NCBI GenBank assembly: GCA_016284315.1
Contig: JAEEOO010000012.1
Location: 1-64,000, forward strand
From: Lachnospiraceae bacterium
Lineage (GTDB): Bacteria; Bacillota; Clostridia; Lachnospirales; Lachnospiraceae
Reading direction: 5' to 3'
Length of the DNA stretch: 64,000 nucleotides
Part shown: positions 52,688 to 61,679 of the stretch, one piece after another
How positions within the stretch are numbered: the stretch's first letter is position 1
Layout: each line of letters begins with the position of its first letter
Program-made: the position numbers and the translations under genes
The notes under the pieces: model-generated
The model's input: the letters and a program-made list of their open reading frames with translations, nothing else
What the model was told of the DNA's origin: nothing
Databases searched by the model: none

Positions 52688-54184
52688 ATGGAAAGAACAT
52701 ATATTGCCATTGACTTAAAATCATTTTATGCGTCGGTTGAGTGCGTGGAAAGAGGACTTGATCCTCTTGTAACAAACCTAGTAGTTGCGGACTCTACAAG
52801 AACCGACAAAACAATCTGCCTGGCGGTTTCGCCGGGCTTAAAGTCGTATGGCGTTCCCGGTCGTCCAAGGCTTTTTGAAGTAAAGCAGGCTGTTAACAAT
52901 ATTAATAAAGCAAGACTTTCGAAGGCTCCGGGTAAGACGTTCACAGGAAAATCGGAGTTTACTGACAAACTTGCACAGGATCCTTCTTTGGAACTGGATT
53001 TTGTATGTGCTGTTCCCAGAATGAACCTGTACATGACTTACAGTACCAATATAGTTTCGATTTATTTGAGGTATATTGCGCCTGAAGACATTCATATTTA
53101 TTCCTGCGATGAGGTATTTATGGATGTTACGGGCTACCTTCGTACATATAAAATGACAGCTCATGAGCTTGCCCTTAAGATGGTTCGAGAGGTCCTTAGT
53201 GAGACCGGAATAACTGCAACCGCAGGCATAGGTTCAAATATGTATCTTTGTAAGATTGCTATGGATATTATGGCAAAGAAGATGCCTGCCGATAAGGATG
53301 GAGTCCGTATTGCAGAGCTTACGGAGCGGTCGTATAGAGAACAGCTCTGGGACCACCGTCCCCTTACTTCATTTTGGGGGCTTGGCCCCGGAACGGCAAG
53401 GCGTCTTGAAAGACTTGGACTCTTTACCATGGGCGATGTGGCAAAGTTTTCTGAAAGCTGCGAAGATACGCTTTACAGGGAGTTTGGCGTTAAAGCGGAG
53501 ATACTTATTGACCATGCCTGGGGATGGGAGCCCTGCACAATTGAAGAGATCAAGAATTATAAACCTACAACAAACAGTATTAGTTCAGGGCAGGTTTTGA
53601 TGCGCCCTTATGCCTATGACGAGGCCGCCATTATTGTTCGTGAAATGACTGACCTTTTGGCAGTTGATCTTGTAAAGAAGGGGGTTAAGACTGATAGGTT
53701 GACTCTAACACTTGGCTATGAGAGCTTTGCTGATGCTAAGGAAGCGGCATCGTTTAAAGGTGAAATTTCGGTGGACAGATACGGAAGGCTGACACCAAAG
53801 TATGCTCATGGAACTGCGAACCTTCATGGATATAGCGACTCATTGACCAAGATCGTTGACTCGGTTATGAAGCTTTATGATGAGATCACTGATGAGAAAC
53901 TGATGGTTAGAAGAGTGACCATCGCTGCATGCAATCTCTTGAGGAGAGAGGATGTACCTGAAGAGTCGGAAGTCCATCAGTTAAGCCTTTTTGAAGACTT
54001 TGAAACCGAGTCTGAACAGAAAAAGAAGGACGAGGAACGTGAGGAAAAGGAAAGAGCCCTTGCTCTCGCCGAGATTAACATCAAGAAGCGCTACGGCAAA
54101 AATGCCATAATAAAAGGCACCAACCTTCTGGAAGGTGCCACAACTATTGAACGTAATAACCAGGTCGGCGGGCATAAAGCCTAG
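52688..54184 (+). CDS. Y-family (UmuC/DinB-like) DNA polymerase
   Basis: 498 residues. The opening TYIAIDLKSFYASVECVERG has the first catalytic aspartate and the family Y/F pattern, YSCDEVFMDVTGYL the second acidic group (D-E), followed by TGITATAGIGSNMYLCKIA and the helix-hairpin FWGLGPGTARRLERLG. A beta-clamp-binding motif QLSLF starts at residue 431. It should copy damaged DNA with low fidelity. The C-terminal 60 residues are charged and helical. The start is almost leaderless, with no ribosome site seen. The gene is behind an SOS-type promoter. Confidence 0.94.
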   Translation: MERTYIAIDLKSFYASVECVERGLDPLVTNLVVADSTRTDKTICLAVSPGLKSYGVPGRPRLFEVKQAVNNINKARLSKAPGKTFTGKSEFTDKLAQDPSLELDFVCAVPRMNLYMTYSTNIVSIYLRYIAPEDIHIYSCDEVFMDVTGYLRTYKMTAHELALKMVREVLSETGITATAGIGSNMYLCKIAMDIMAKKMPADKDGVRIAELTERSYREQLWDHRPLTSFWGLGPGTARRLERLGLFTMGDVAKFSESCEDTLYREFGVKAEILIDHAWGWEPCTIEEIKNYKPTTNSISSGQVLMRPYAYDEAAIIVREMTDLLAVDLVKKGVKTDRLTLTLGYESFADAKEAASFKGEISVDRYGRLTPKYAHGTANLHGYSDSLTKIVDSVMKLYDEITDEKLMVRRVTIAACNLLRREDVPEESEVHQLSLFEDFETESEQKKKDEEREEKERALALAEINIKKRYGKNAIIKGTNLLEGATTIERNNQVGGHKA

Positions 54185-54187
54185 TTT

Positions 54188-54258
54188 TGTCCACTTAACC
54201 TCGTCCCTGGTGGTCAAAAATGTCCACTTAACCCCGTCCCCGGTGGACACCCGGGGGA
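54188..54258. repeat. GC-rich palindromic repeat, tandem pair plus remnant (locus D)
   Basis: Units at 54188-54216 and 54221-54249, opposite in orientation to loci A and C, plus a truncated CCCGGGGGACA remnant to about 54258. It fills the convergent gap between the polymerase stop (54182-54184) and the stop of the minus-strand gene (54261). Confidence 0.82.
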
Positions 54259-54260
54259 CA

Positions 54261-54827
54261 TTAGCGGATTGCCCAGGGGAGAAGGAGAATGTCGCAGTTG
54301 CTTAAGGAGTCGCCGCAGGAGCGCATTGCTTCAACGCAGGCAATGATGAGGATAATAACGGTTACGACTGCTAAGATGAGCATACCGATGTAAACCCACA
54401 TAAGGACTTTGGCGAAAACGCACTTTTTATCGGTAACTCTTGCGATTATCATAAGAACCCAGGCTGCGATGTAAGCTGCGGAAGATAAAAGCGATGAAAC
54501 TCCAACGATGGCATCATCGAAGTAGTTAAACAATCCGGAGTCGCTCATCCATGCTATTGTAGAGAACACAGCCGGTGCTGCACCATAAAGGATAAGTGAG
54601 ATGACGCAAAGCTTTTTCGCAAGTCTTGACTTAGCAGCAGGGTCTTCAGCTACAGGAGCGGGCTGATAGTACATGGGCTGCTGATACATGGGCTGTTGGT
54701 AAACAGGCTGCTGAGGCGGAACCTGTGGTGGTACAGGTGCTTGAGGTTCACCACCTACGTTCACAGTCTGAACATAAGGGTTCTGAGCCTGATTTTGATT
54801 TTCATTGTTAAACTGGTTACTGTCCAT
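54261..54827 (-). CDS. Pro/Gln-rich small membrane protein
   Basis: 188 residues. N-terminal 70 residues are low-complexity and rich in Pro, Gln, Asn and Tyr (QQPVYQQPMYQQPMYY), followed by three or four membrane segments. Many Gram-positive membrane proteins with such N-terminal tails exist and no specific role is known. It overlaps the Lgt-like gene by 11 bases, so the two are translated together. A Cys pair lies in the C-terminal tail. Confidence 0.78.
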   Translation of the reverse strand: MDSNQFNNENQNQAQNPYVQTVNVGGEPQAPVPPQVPPQQPVYQQPMYQQPMYYQPAPVAEDPAAKSRLAKKLCVISLILYGAAPAVFSTIAWMSDSGLFNYFDDAIVGVSSLLSSAAYIAAWVLMIIARVTDKKCVFAKVLMWVYIGMLILAVVTVIILIIACVEAMRSCGDSLSNCDILLLPWAIR

Positions 54828-55554
54828 TGATCTTTCCTCTCTGCTTTTTCAAAAATCTGTCTATCAAGATTATAATTCCAATACCGATAAAACCGCATAC
54901 AAGGGCAAGGATCTGATTCTCGGAGAGAGCGTATTTTGACTCATAATGAGACGCCCTTAAATAGTCCATGGAGAACTTTGCTGCTATTGAAAGAATGAGC
55001 GTAATGGTTGAGGTCATAAGAGGCTTGTTTGAAAACAGCATTATGGCAAGCCCAATCAGGAATATCAAGGTGAACAAAGCAGCCTCTGTTGCCTGTACCG
55101 GGAATCTTGAAAAATTTTCGCCTTCATAGCTGATGGCGCCGAAGCCGTCGTATTTAATACCTACGCAGCATCCGCTGACATGGCATGCAGTCTTGGAAAT
55201 ACCGTACATAAGGGGAGCGGTGATTATCCATGAGGCAAACATTTCCGCTTCGTGATCCCTGTGAATGAAGAGGGAAGCGGTAGCACCTACCAAAACGCCG
55301 ATTCCTCCGCCGGCTCCGGTAAAGCCGATGCTTCTAATATCTCCGGAAACAGTGATGCCCATAGAAAGCCCGAAAACCATTATGCATACAAAGGTCAGAA
55401 GGGCGGTATATATGATTGTTTTTCTTCGAAGGTCAAGCCTGTACATGATGGTGCAAGCCACAACGATCCCGACCAGAATAGCCGAAACCACTATGACCGA
55501 ATATACAGGAAAATGTAGACTTCGAATGTATTCATAAGGGATGTTATTTATCAT
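54817..55554 (-). CDS. Lgt-like integral membrane protein (divergent)
   Basis: 246 residues, about seven membrane segments. The segment ISKTACHVSGCCVGIKYDG followed by RFPVQATEAALF aligns with the Lgt motifs G-R-x-G-N-F-x-N-x-E and R-x-P-x-Q-L-Y-E-A, but with the GCC form of the divergent branch of the prolipoprotein diacylglyceryl transferase family. The key arginine of the first motif is not evident, so lipoprotein acylation is doubtful. ATG 55554 was chosen over the TTG at 55590. Cotranscribed with the Pro/Gln-rich protein. Confidence 0.75.
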   Translation of the reverse strand: MINNIPYEYIRSLHFPVYSVIVVSAILVGIVVACTIMYRLDLRRKTIIYTALLTFVCIMVFGLSMGITVSGDIRSIGFTGAGGGIGVLVGATASLFIHRDHEAEMFASWIITAPLMYGISKTACHVSGCCVGIKYDGFGAISYEGENFSRFPVQATEAALFTLIFLIGLAIMLFSNKPLMTSTITLILSIAAKFSMDYLRASHYESKYALSENQILALVCGFIGIGIIILIDRFLKKQRGKINGQ

Positions 55555-55664
55555 AAATTTAAGTATAAATGTTTTGTTACACACTGGCAAGTAATTTTGT
55601 ATATAGGAAATCCGTTAAAACCCATATTTTTTGGGACTTTGACTGTTCATCTGAAGGATATTTT

Positions 55665-55673
55665 TGTTATAAT
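55665..55673 (+). promoter_or_regulatory. Extended -10 promoter for the polyamine operon
   Basis: TGTTATAAT gives TATAAT at 55668-55673 with a TGn extension; the best -35 (TTGACT, 55639-55644) is 23 bases away, too far to trust. It lies 40 bases before ATG 55714. Confidence 0.5.
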
Positions 55674-55713
55674 AAAAATACTGTGTAATTTTAGCTTGAC
55701 GAGGTTTATTTTC

Positions 55714-57162
55714 ATGGATTTGGAAAAACAAAAATCAGCGCCGGTTTATGAAGCGCTTGAAAGATTTAGAAAACAGCGAGTTGTACCTTTCGATGTGCCC
55801 GGTCATAAGAGAGGAAGAGGTAACCCGGAGCTTGTTGAGCTTCTGGGAGAGAGATGCGTCGGACTTGACGTTAACTCTATGAAGCCCCTTGATAATCTTT
55901 GCCATCCCGTATCTGTTATCCTTGATGCAGAGAATCTGGCTGCCGAGGCCTTTGGTGCGGCTCATGCATATTTTATGGTTGGCGGAACAACCAGTGCCGT
56001 TCAGAGCATGGTCCTTACAGCCTGCAAAGCGGGAGATAAGATCATCCTCCCCCGCAATGTGCATAGGAGTGTTATCAATGCCCTTGTTCTTTGCGGTGCG
56101 GAGCCCGTATATGTCAATCCCGAGGTGGACAATCATATCGGAATCGCTCTTGGTATGGAACTTTCTCTTGTAGAAGAGGCTGTACTTAAGAATCCCGATG
56201 CAAAGGCGATCTTTGTAAACAACCCGACATATTACGGTATTTGCTCCGATCTTAAGGGAATCGTTAAGCTTGCTCATGAGCATAATATGATGGTCCTTGT
56301 TGATGAAGCCCACGGTACTCACCTTTACTTTAATGAGAACCTTCCTGTTTCCGCAATGGAAGCGGGGGCTGACATGGCGGCTATCAGTATGCACAAATCC
56401 GGCGGAAGCCTTACACAGAGTTCACTCCTTCTTTTGGGAGATAACGTCAATACCCGCTACGTTGAGCAGATAATAAATCTTACCCAGACCACCAGTGCAA
56501 GCTACCTTCTTTTATCAAGCCTTGATATTTCAAGAAGAAACCTTGCTTTGAGAGGAAGGGAGTCCTTTGAAAAAGTAAGGGCAATGGCTGAATATGCAAG
56601 AAGCGAGATCAATTCCATCGGCGGCTATTATGCCTACGGAAAAGAGCTTGTTAACGGCGGAAGCATTTACGATTATGACGTAACAAAGCTTTCCGTATAT
56701 ACCAGAGACATCGGTCTTACCGGAATTGAGGTTTACGATCTCCTTAGAGATGAATATGATATCCAGATCGAGTTTGGTGATATCGGAAACATTCTCGCTT
56801 ATATTTCCATCGGCGATCGTATGCAGGATATCGAGAGACTTGTGGGAGCCCTTGAAGATATCAAGAGACTGTATTCAAAACCGGCTACCAAGCAGCACAA
56901 CGCTGAGTACATTACACCCATCGTTGCCGCAACTCCTCAGAAAGCATTCTATGCCGAAAAGGAACTTGTTCCAATCAGGGAGACAGCGGGAAGGATCTGC
57001 GGAGAGTTCGTTATGTGCTATCCTCCGGGAATTCCCATCCTTTCACCCGGTGAGATGGTGACACAGGAGATCATCGACTACACTCTTTATGCCAAGGAAA
57101 AGGGCTGCTCAATGCAAGGCCCCGAAGACGGCACTTTGGAAAGATTGAATGTTCTTAAATAA
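55714..57162 (+). CDS. speA: Arginine decarboxylase, PLP fold type I (Orn/Lys/Arg decarboxylase family)
   Basis: 482 residues. FDVPGHKRGRG near the start, GGTTSAVQSMVLTACKAGD, and the PLP-lysine segment SMHKSGGSLTQSS (K228) mark the aspartate-aminotransferase-fold decarboxylase family. In this operon, with aguA and aguB, it should make agmatine from arginine; lysine or ornithine cannot be ruled out from sequence. GACGAGG lies upstream of ATG 55714. In-frame codons further upstream are hydrophobic nonsense and overlap the promoter. Confidence 0.92.
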   Translation: MDLEKQKSAPVYEALERFRKQRVVPFDVPGHKRGRGNPELVELLGERCVGLDVNSMKPLDNLCHPVSVILDAENLAAEAFGAAHAYFMVGGTTSAVQSMVLTACKAGDKIILPRNVHRSVINALVLCGAEPVYVNPEVDNHIGIALGMELSLVEEAVLKNPDAKAIFVNNPTYYGICSDLKGIVKLAHEHNMMVLVDEAHGTHLYFNENLPVSAMEAGADMAAISMHKSGGSLTQSSLLLLGDNVNTRYVEQIINLTQTTSASYLLLSSLDISRRNLALRGRESFEKVRAMAEYARSEINSIGGYYAYGKELVNGGSIYDYDVTKLSVYTRDIGLTGIEVYDLLRDEYDIQIEFGDIGNILAYISIGDRMQDIERLVGALEDIKRLYSKPATKQHNAEYITPIVAATPQKAFYAEKELVPIRETAGRICGEFVMCYPPGIPILSPGEMVTQEIIDYTLYAKEKGCSMQGPEDGTLERLNVLK

Positions 57163-57192
57163 GCAATTTTCTTGCTCGGAGGATTTTTATAG

Positions 57193-58065
57193 ATGGAATT
57201 TTGGTTTTCCGAAAAGCATACCGACAATGTAAAGATGTCGGTCAGAGTTGATAAACAGCTGTTTTCCGGCTCAAGTGATCTGCAGAGGCTTGATGTTTTT
57301 GATTCGGCTGAATACGGAAGGTTCATTACTTCCGACGGTAATATGATCTTTTCCGAAAAGGACGAGTTTATATATGACGAGATGATCGTACATGTCCCCA
57401 TGGCTGTTCATCCCCACGTTAAAAAGGTCCTTGTCATCGGTGGAGGAGACGGCGGAGTTGCCAAGGAGCTCAGCTACTATGACGAGATAGAAGAGATAGA
57501 TGTTGTTGAGGCGGACGAGCTTTTTGTCAGCGTTTGCAAGGATTTCTTCCCCGAGAACGCCTGCGGTCTTGAAGACCCCAGAGTAAAGCTTCACAACAGG
57601 GACGGACTTAGATTCCTTCGCGGAAAGTCCGACGAATATGACCTTATAATCAATGATTCCACGGATCCCTTAGGACATGCCGCAGGACTTTTCACAAAGG
57701 AGTTTTACGGATCCTGCTTCAAGGCTCTTAAGGAAGACGGAATCATGGTATATCAGCACGGAAGTCCCTTTTTTGACGAGGACGAGGAGAACTGCAGAGC
57801 CATGCACAGAAAGGCTTTTAAGAGTTTTCCCATAAGCCGTGTTTATCAGGCACATATCCCCACATGCTCTTCGGGATATTGGCTTTTTGGCTTTGCCAGC
57901 AAGAAGTACCATCCTTTAAAGGATTTTGACGAGAAGAGATGGAACGACCGAAAGATCGAAACATGGTATTACACCACAAATCTTCACAGGGGCGCATTCA
58001 TGCTTCCCAAGTACGTGGAGGACCTTCTTGAAGAAGAAGAGGGTAGATATAAAGAAAACAAGTAA
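57193..58065 (+). CDS. speE: Spermidine synthase-type aminopropyltransferase
   Basis: 290 residues. SAM/dcSAM loop LVIGGGDGGVAKEL, then VVEADELF (usually V-E-I-D), DGLRFLR, and the catalytic stretch LIINDSTDPLGHAAGLFTKEFY (usually D-S-S-D-P-x-G-P-A). C-terminal YYTTNLHRGAFMLP is also typical. It would move an aminopropyl group from decarboxylated SAM, but no SAM decarboxylase (SpeD) gene is in the window and the carboxy(nor)spermidine route is complete beside it. Confidence 0.9.
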   Translation: MEFWFSEKHTDNVKMSVRVDKQLFSGSSDLQRLDVFDSAEYGRFITSDGNMIFSEKDEFIYDEMIVHVPMAVHPHVKKVLVIGGGDGGVAKELSYYDEIEEIDVVEADELFVSVCKDFFPENACGLEDPRVKLHNRDGLRFLRGKSDEYDLIINDSTDPLGHAAGLFTKEFYGSCFKALKEDGIMVYQHGSPFFDEDEENCRAMHRKAFKSFPISRVYQAHIPTCSSGYWLFGFASKKYHPLKDFDEKRWNDRKIETWYYTTNLHRGAFMLPKYVEDLLEEEEGRYKENK

Positions 58066-58087
58066 GGTAAAATTGGAGGAATTTGAA

Positions 58088-59341
58088 ATGAAACTTATGA
58101 TAATCGGATGCGGCGGCGTTGCTACCGTTGCAATTTACAAATGTTGCGAGAACCCTATCTTTACAGAGATCCTGCTTGCAAGCAGAACAGTATCCAAGTG
58201 TGATGCTCTTGCAGCTAAGCTTAAGGACAAGACTTCAGCAAAAATAACAACTGCTACCGTTGATGCGGATTCAAAGGAAAGCCTTGTAAAACTTATGAAG
58301 GAGTTCAATCCTCACACTGTTCTTAACGTAGCACTTCCTTATCAGGATCTTACCATCATGGATGCCTGCCTTGAGGCCGGTGCAAACTATATCGACACCG
58401 CAAACTATGAGGCTGAGGACACCGAGGATCCCGAGTGGAGAAAGATCTACGAGGCAAGATGCAAGGAGAAAGGCTTCACCGCATACTTTGATTACAGCTG
58501 GCAGTGGGCATACGATGAGAAGTTTAAGAAGGCAGGCCTTACAGCACTTCTCGGAACCGGATTCGATCCCGGCGTAACCCAGGTATATTCAGCTTATGCT
58601 TTAAAGCATTATTTTGATGAGATCAATTACATCGATATCCTTGACTGCAACGGCGGTGACCACGGATATCCTTTTGCTACAAACTTTAACCCTGAGATCA
58701 ACCTTCGTGAAGTATCCGCTAACGGTTCATACTGGGAGGACGGTCATTGGGTAGAGACTAAGCCCATGGAGATCAAGAGAGTATATAATTTTGATCAGGT
58801 TGGCGAGAAGGATATGTATCTTCTTCACCACGAGGAGATCGAGTCTCTTGCAAAGAACATCCCCGGAATCAAGAGGATCCGTTTCTTCATGACCTTCGGA
58901 CAGAGCTATCTTACTCACATGAAGTGTCTTGAGAATGTTGGAATGCTTAGAACCGATCCCGTAATGTTTGAAGGACATGAGATCGTTCCCATTAAGTTCC
59001 TTAAAGCACTTCTTCCCGATCCTGCTACCCTTGGTCCAAGAACTGTAGGAAAGACCAACATCGGATGTATCTTTACCGGTAAGAAGGACGGAAAAGAGAA
59101 GACCATCTACATCTACAATGTATGTGATCACCAGGAGTGCTACAAGGAGACCGGAGCTCAGGCTATCAGCTATACCACAGGTGTTCCCGCTATGATCGGT
59201 ACCGCAATGGTTGCAAGCGGAACATGGAATAAACCCGGCGTATTCAATGTAGAAGAGTTCGATCCCGATCCTTATATGGAAGCTCTCAACAAGTATGGAC
59301 TTCCCTGGGTAGTAGATGAAAATCCTGCTACTGTAGAATAA
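58088..59341 (+). CDS. Carboxynorspermidine/carboxyspermidine dehydrogenase (saccharopine dehydrogenase family)
   Basis: 417 residues. KLMIIGCGGVATVAIYKC is the Rossmann start, with NVALPYQDLTIMDACLEAGANYIDTANYE and GLTALLGTGFDPGVTQVYSAYA typical of the Lys1-like carboxynorspermidine dehydrogenases. It condenses aspartate semialdehyde with putrescine (or diaminopropane) using NADPH to make carboxyspermidine. GGAGGAATTTGAA fixes the ATG 58088. It is followed by nspC, which decarboxylates the product. Confidence 0.93.
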   Translation: MKLMIIGCGGVATVAIYKCCENPIFTEILLASRTVSKCDALAAKLKDKTSAKITTATVDADSKESLVKLMKEFNPHTVLNVALPYQDLTIMDACLEAGANYIDTANYEAEDTEDPEWRKIYEARCKEKGFTAYFDYSWQWAYDEKFKKAGLTALLGTGFDPGVTQVYSAYALKHYFDEINYIDILDCNGGDHGYPFATNFNPEINLREVSANGSYWEDGHWVETKPMEIKRVYNFDQVGEKDMYLLHHEEIESLAKNIPGIKRIRFFMTFGQSYLTHMKCLENVGMLRTDPVMFEGHEIVPIKFLKALLPDPATLGPRTVGKTNIGCIFTGKKDGKEKTIYIYNVCDHQECYKETGAQAISYTTGVPAMIGTAMVASGTWNKPGVFNVEEFDPDPYMEALNKYGLPWVVDENPATVE

Positions 59342-59372
59342 ATAACAAGAGATATTATTAACCGTAATTCAG

Positions 59373-60509
59373 ATGATTAGTGTAAACAAAGAGGTATTCA
59401 GACAAGTTAATACTCCTGCATATGTGGCAGATGAGGCTAAGCTGATCAGTAACCTTGAGATCTTAAAGAGGGTTCGGGAGGAAGCAGGTTGCAAGATCCT
59501 TCTTGCTCAGAAAGCTTTTTCAATGTTCAGCATGTACCCGGTAATTGAAAAGTATCTTGACGGTACTACAGCCAGCGGCCTTTATGAGGCTAAGCTTGGA
59601 AGAGAAGAATTTAAAGGCGAGGTTCACTGTTTTGCTCCCGCTTTTAAAGAAAAGGATATGGAAGAGATCGTTAAGGTTTCCGATCATATCGTTTTTAATT
59701 CAATTGCTCAGCTTAAGAAGCATAAAGATGCATGCAAGGGAAAGAGCATAGGACTCAGGGTAAATCCCGAGTGCTCAACTCAGGAGACAGCCATTTATGA
59801 TCCCTGCGCTTCCGGTTCAAGACTTGGAGTAAGGCTTTGCGATTTTGACGAGAGCGTTCTTGACTATATCGACGGACTTCACTTCCATACTCTTTGTGAG
59901 CAGGGTGCCGATGCTCTTGAGATCACCTTAAAGGCATTTGAAGAAAAGTTTGGAAAGTATTTAAGCAGACTCAAGTGGGTTAACTTTGGCGGCGGACATC
60001 ATATCACGAGAGATGATTATGATGTGGAATTACTTATCAAGCTTGTTAAGGAATTCAAAGCAAAGTACGGAGTTGAAGTATATTTGGAGCCCGGAGAGGC
60101 CATAGCTCTTAACGCAGGATATTTAGTAACAACCGTTATGGATATTGTTAAGAATGACATTGAGATAGCAATCCTTGATGCTTCGGCGGCGTGCCATATG
60201 CCCGATGTTCTCGAGATGCCTTACAGACCTCCTCTTTTCGGAAGCGGTAAGGAAGGTGAAAAGAAATACACCTACAGGCTTTCATCCTGCACCTGCCTTG
60301 CGGGAGATATAATCGGTGATTATTCCTTTGACGAGCAGCTGTCTGTTGGAGATGTGCTTGTCTTTGAAGACATGGCAATCTACTCCATGGTAAAGAACAA
60401 TACTTTTAACGGTATGCCTCTTCCTGACATTGCCGTTCTTCATGCAGACGGAAAATATGAAGTAATTAAAAGCTTCGGATATGAAGATTTTAAGATGAGG
60501 CTTTCATAG
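59373..60509 (+). CDS. nspC: Carboxynorspermidine/carboxyspermidine decarboxylase
   Basis: 378 residues, alanine-racemase-fold PLP decarboxylase. LLAQKAFS holds the PLP lysine (K47); GLHFHTLCEQGAD, NFGGGHHITRDDY and YLEPGEAIA are family-typical, with the C-D element SCTCLAGDIIGDY near the end. It yields spermidine (or norspermidine) from the carboxy-compound. The operon position after the dehydrogenase is the standard one. Confidence 0.94.
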   Translation: MISVNKEVFRQVNTPAYVADEAKLISNLEILKRVREEAGCKILLAQKAFSMFSMYPVIEKYLDGTTASGLYEAKLGREEFKGEVHCFAPAFKEKDMEEIVKVSDHIVFNSIAQLKKHKDACKGKSIGLRVNPECSTQETAIYDPCASGSRLGVRLCDFDESVLDYIDGLHFHTLCEQGADALEITLKAFEEKFGKYLSRLKWVNFGGGHHITRDDYDVELLIKLVKEFKAKYGVEVYLEPGEAIALNAGYLVTTVMDIVKNDIEIAILDASAACHMPDVLEMPYRPPLFGSGKEGEKKYTYRLSSCTCLAGDIIGDYSFDEQLSVGDVLVFEDMAIYSMVKNNTFNGMPLPDIAVLHADGKYEVIKSFGYEDFKMRLS

Positions 60510-60530
60510 TCTATAGCCGGACGAGATATT

Positions 60531-61628
60531 ATGATAATAGATTCAACACCAAAAAAAGACGGCTTTGTTATGCCGGCAGAATATGAAAAGCATGATGCCA
60601 CTATCATGATCTTTCCCGAAAGACCCGGTTCATGGCCCTATGAAGCCAAGGAAGCCCAAAAGGTTTTTGCCGGGATCATCAAGAATGTAGCTGCTTCTGA
60701 AAAGATTTATGTTGTGGTTTCCGGGAACACCAAGGAAAAAGCTGCGGAACTTCTTGAGGGAACAGCTAATGTTGAGTTCCTTGAGATACCTACCGACGAT
60801 GCCTGGGCAAGAGACACAGCCCCTACTTTTGTAAAAAACAGAAGTACCGGGGAGGTAAGAGCGGTTAATTGGAGTTTCAATGCCTGGGGCGGTGACTATG
60901 ACGGGCTTTATGCTCATTATGAAAAGGACAATGCTCTTGCTAAATCCATCTGTGAAAAGACCGGATACGATGTTTATGACGCAGAGCCTTTTGTGCTTGA
61001 AGGCGGTTCCATTCATTCAGACGGATGCGGAACGATAATGGCAACGGAAAGCTGCCTTTTAAGTCCCGGAAGAAATCCTAAGCTTTCCAAGAAAGAGATC
61101 GAGGAGAAACTCAAGGACTATCTTGGGGCAGATAAAATAGTCTGGCTTCCTCGTGGAATCTATAATGACGAGACCAATGAACATGTGGATAACATGTGTT
61201 CTTTTATAAACAAAAACGAAGTTGTCCTTGCGTGGACAGATGATAATAATGATCCTCAATATGAGATGTCCCTTGCCTGCCTTGAGACTCTCGAAAAGGA
61301 AGGCATCATTGTTCATAAGCTTCCTATACCGGATCATCCGGTAACTGTCCTTGAAGATGATCTTATGGGATATGTTTTTGAAGAAGGCGAGGACACAAGA
61401 GAAGTGGGAGAGAGACTGGCAGCAAGCTATGTTAATTTCTACTTCACCAATAAAGCAATCCTTCTTCCTCAGTTTGGAGGAGAGAATGAGGAGAGCGATA
61501 AGCGAGCTGTTAAGATACTGAGTGAGCTGTGTAAGGACAGGAAGGTTATTCCTATTCCGGCGCGAGATATAATAGTCGGTGGTGGTAACATTCATTGCAT
61601 TACTCAGCAGATCCCCGCAAAGGGTTAA
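60531..61628 (+). CDS. aguA: Agmatine deiminase
   Basis: 365 residues. [51 protein letters not shown], the catalytic histidine-bearing [14 protein letters not shown] and the nucleophile cysteine in [13 protein letters not shown] (C356) are diagnostic of AguA. It converts agmatine to N-carbamoylputrescine. Confidence 0.97.
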   Translation: MIIDSTPKKDGFVMPAEYEKHDATIMIFPERPGSWPYEAKEAQKVFAGIIKNVAASEKIYVVVSGNTKEKAAELLEGTANVEFLEIPTDDAWARDTAPTFVKNRSTGEVRAVNWSFNAWGGDYDGLYAHYEKDNALAKSICEKTGYDVYDAEPFVLEGGSIHSDGCGTIMATESCLLSPGRNPKLSKKEIEEKLKDYLGADKIVWLPRGIYNDETNEHVDNMCSFINKNEVVLAWTDDNNDPQYEMSLACLETLEKEGIIVHKLPIPDHPVTVLEDDLMGYVFEEGEDTREVGERLAASYVNFYFTNKAILLPQFGGENEESDKRAVKILSELCKDRKVIPIPARDIIVGGGNIHCITQQIPAKG

Positions 61629-61679
61629 TGGCACATAGTAAATACAGCAATTCTTCTTTAAAATAACAAGGGGTATTTA

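Noticed and set aside
54110-54145. GGCACC/GGTGCC hairpin near the end of the polymerase gene as terminator
   Set aside because: It lies within coding sequence (GTNLLEGATT) and has no T run.
53981-54250. 89-codon minus-strand reading frame at locus D
   Set aside because: Its start is repeat sequence and the rest is antisense to the polymerase C-terminus; the shape recurs because the repeat is open in that frame.
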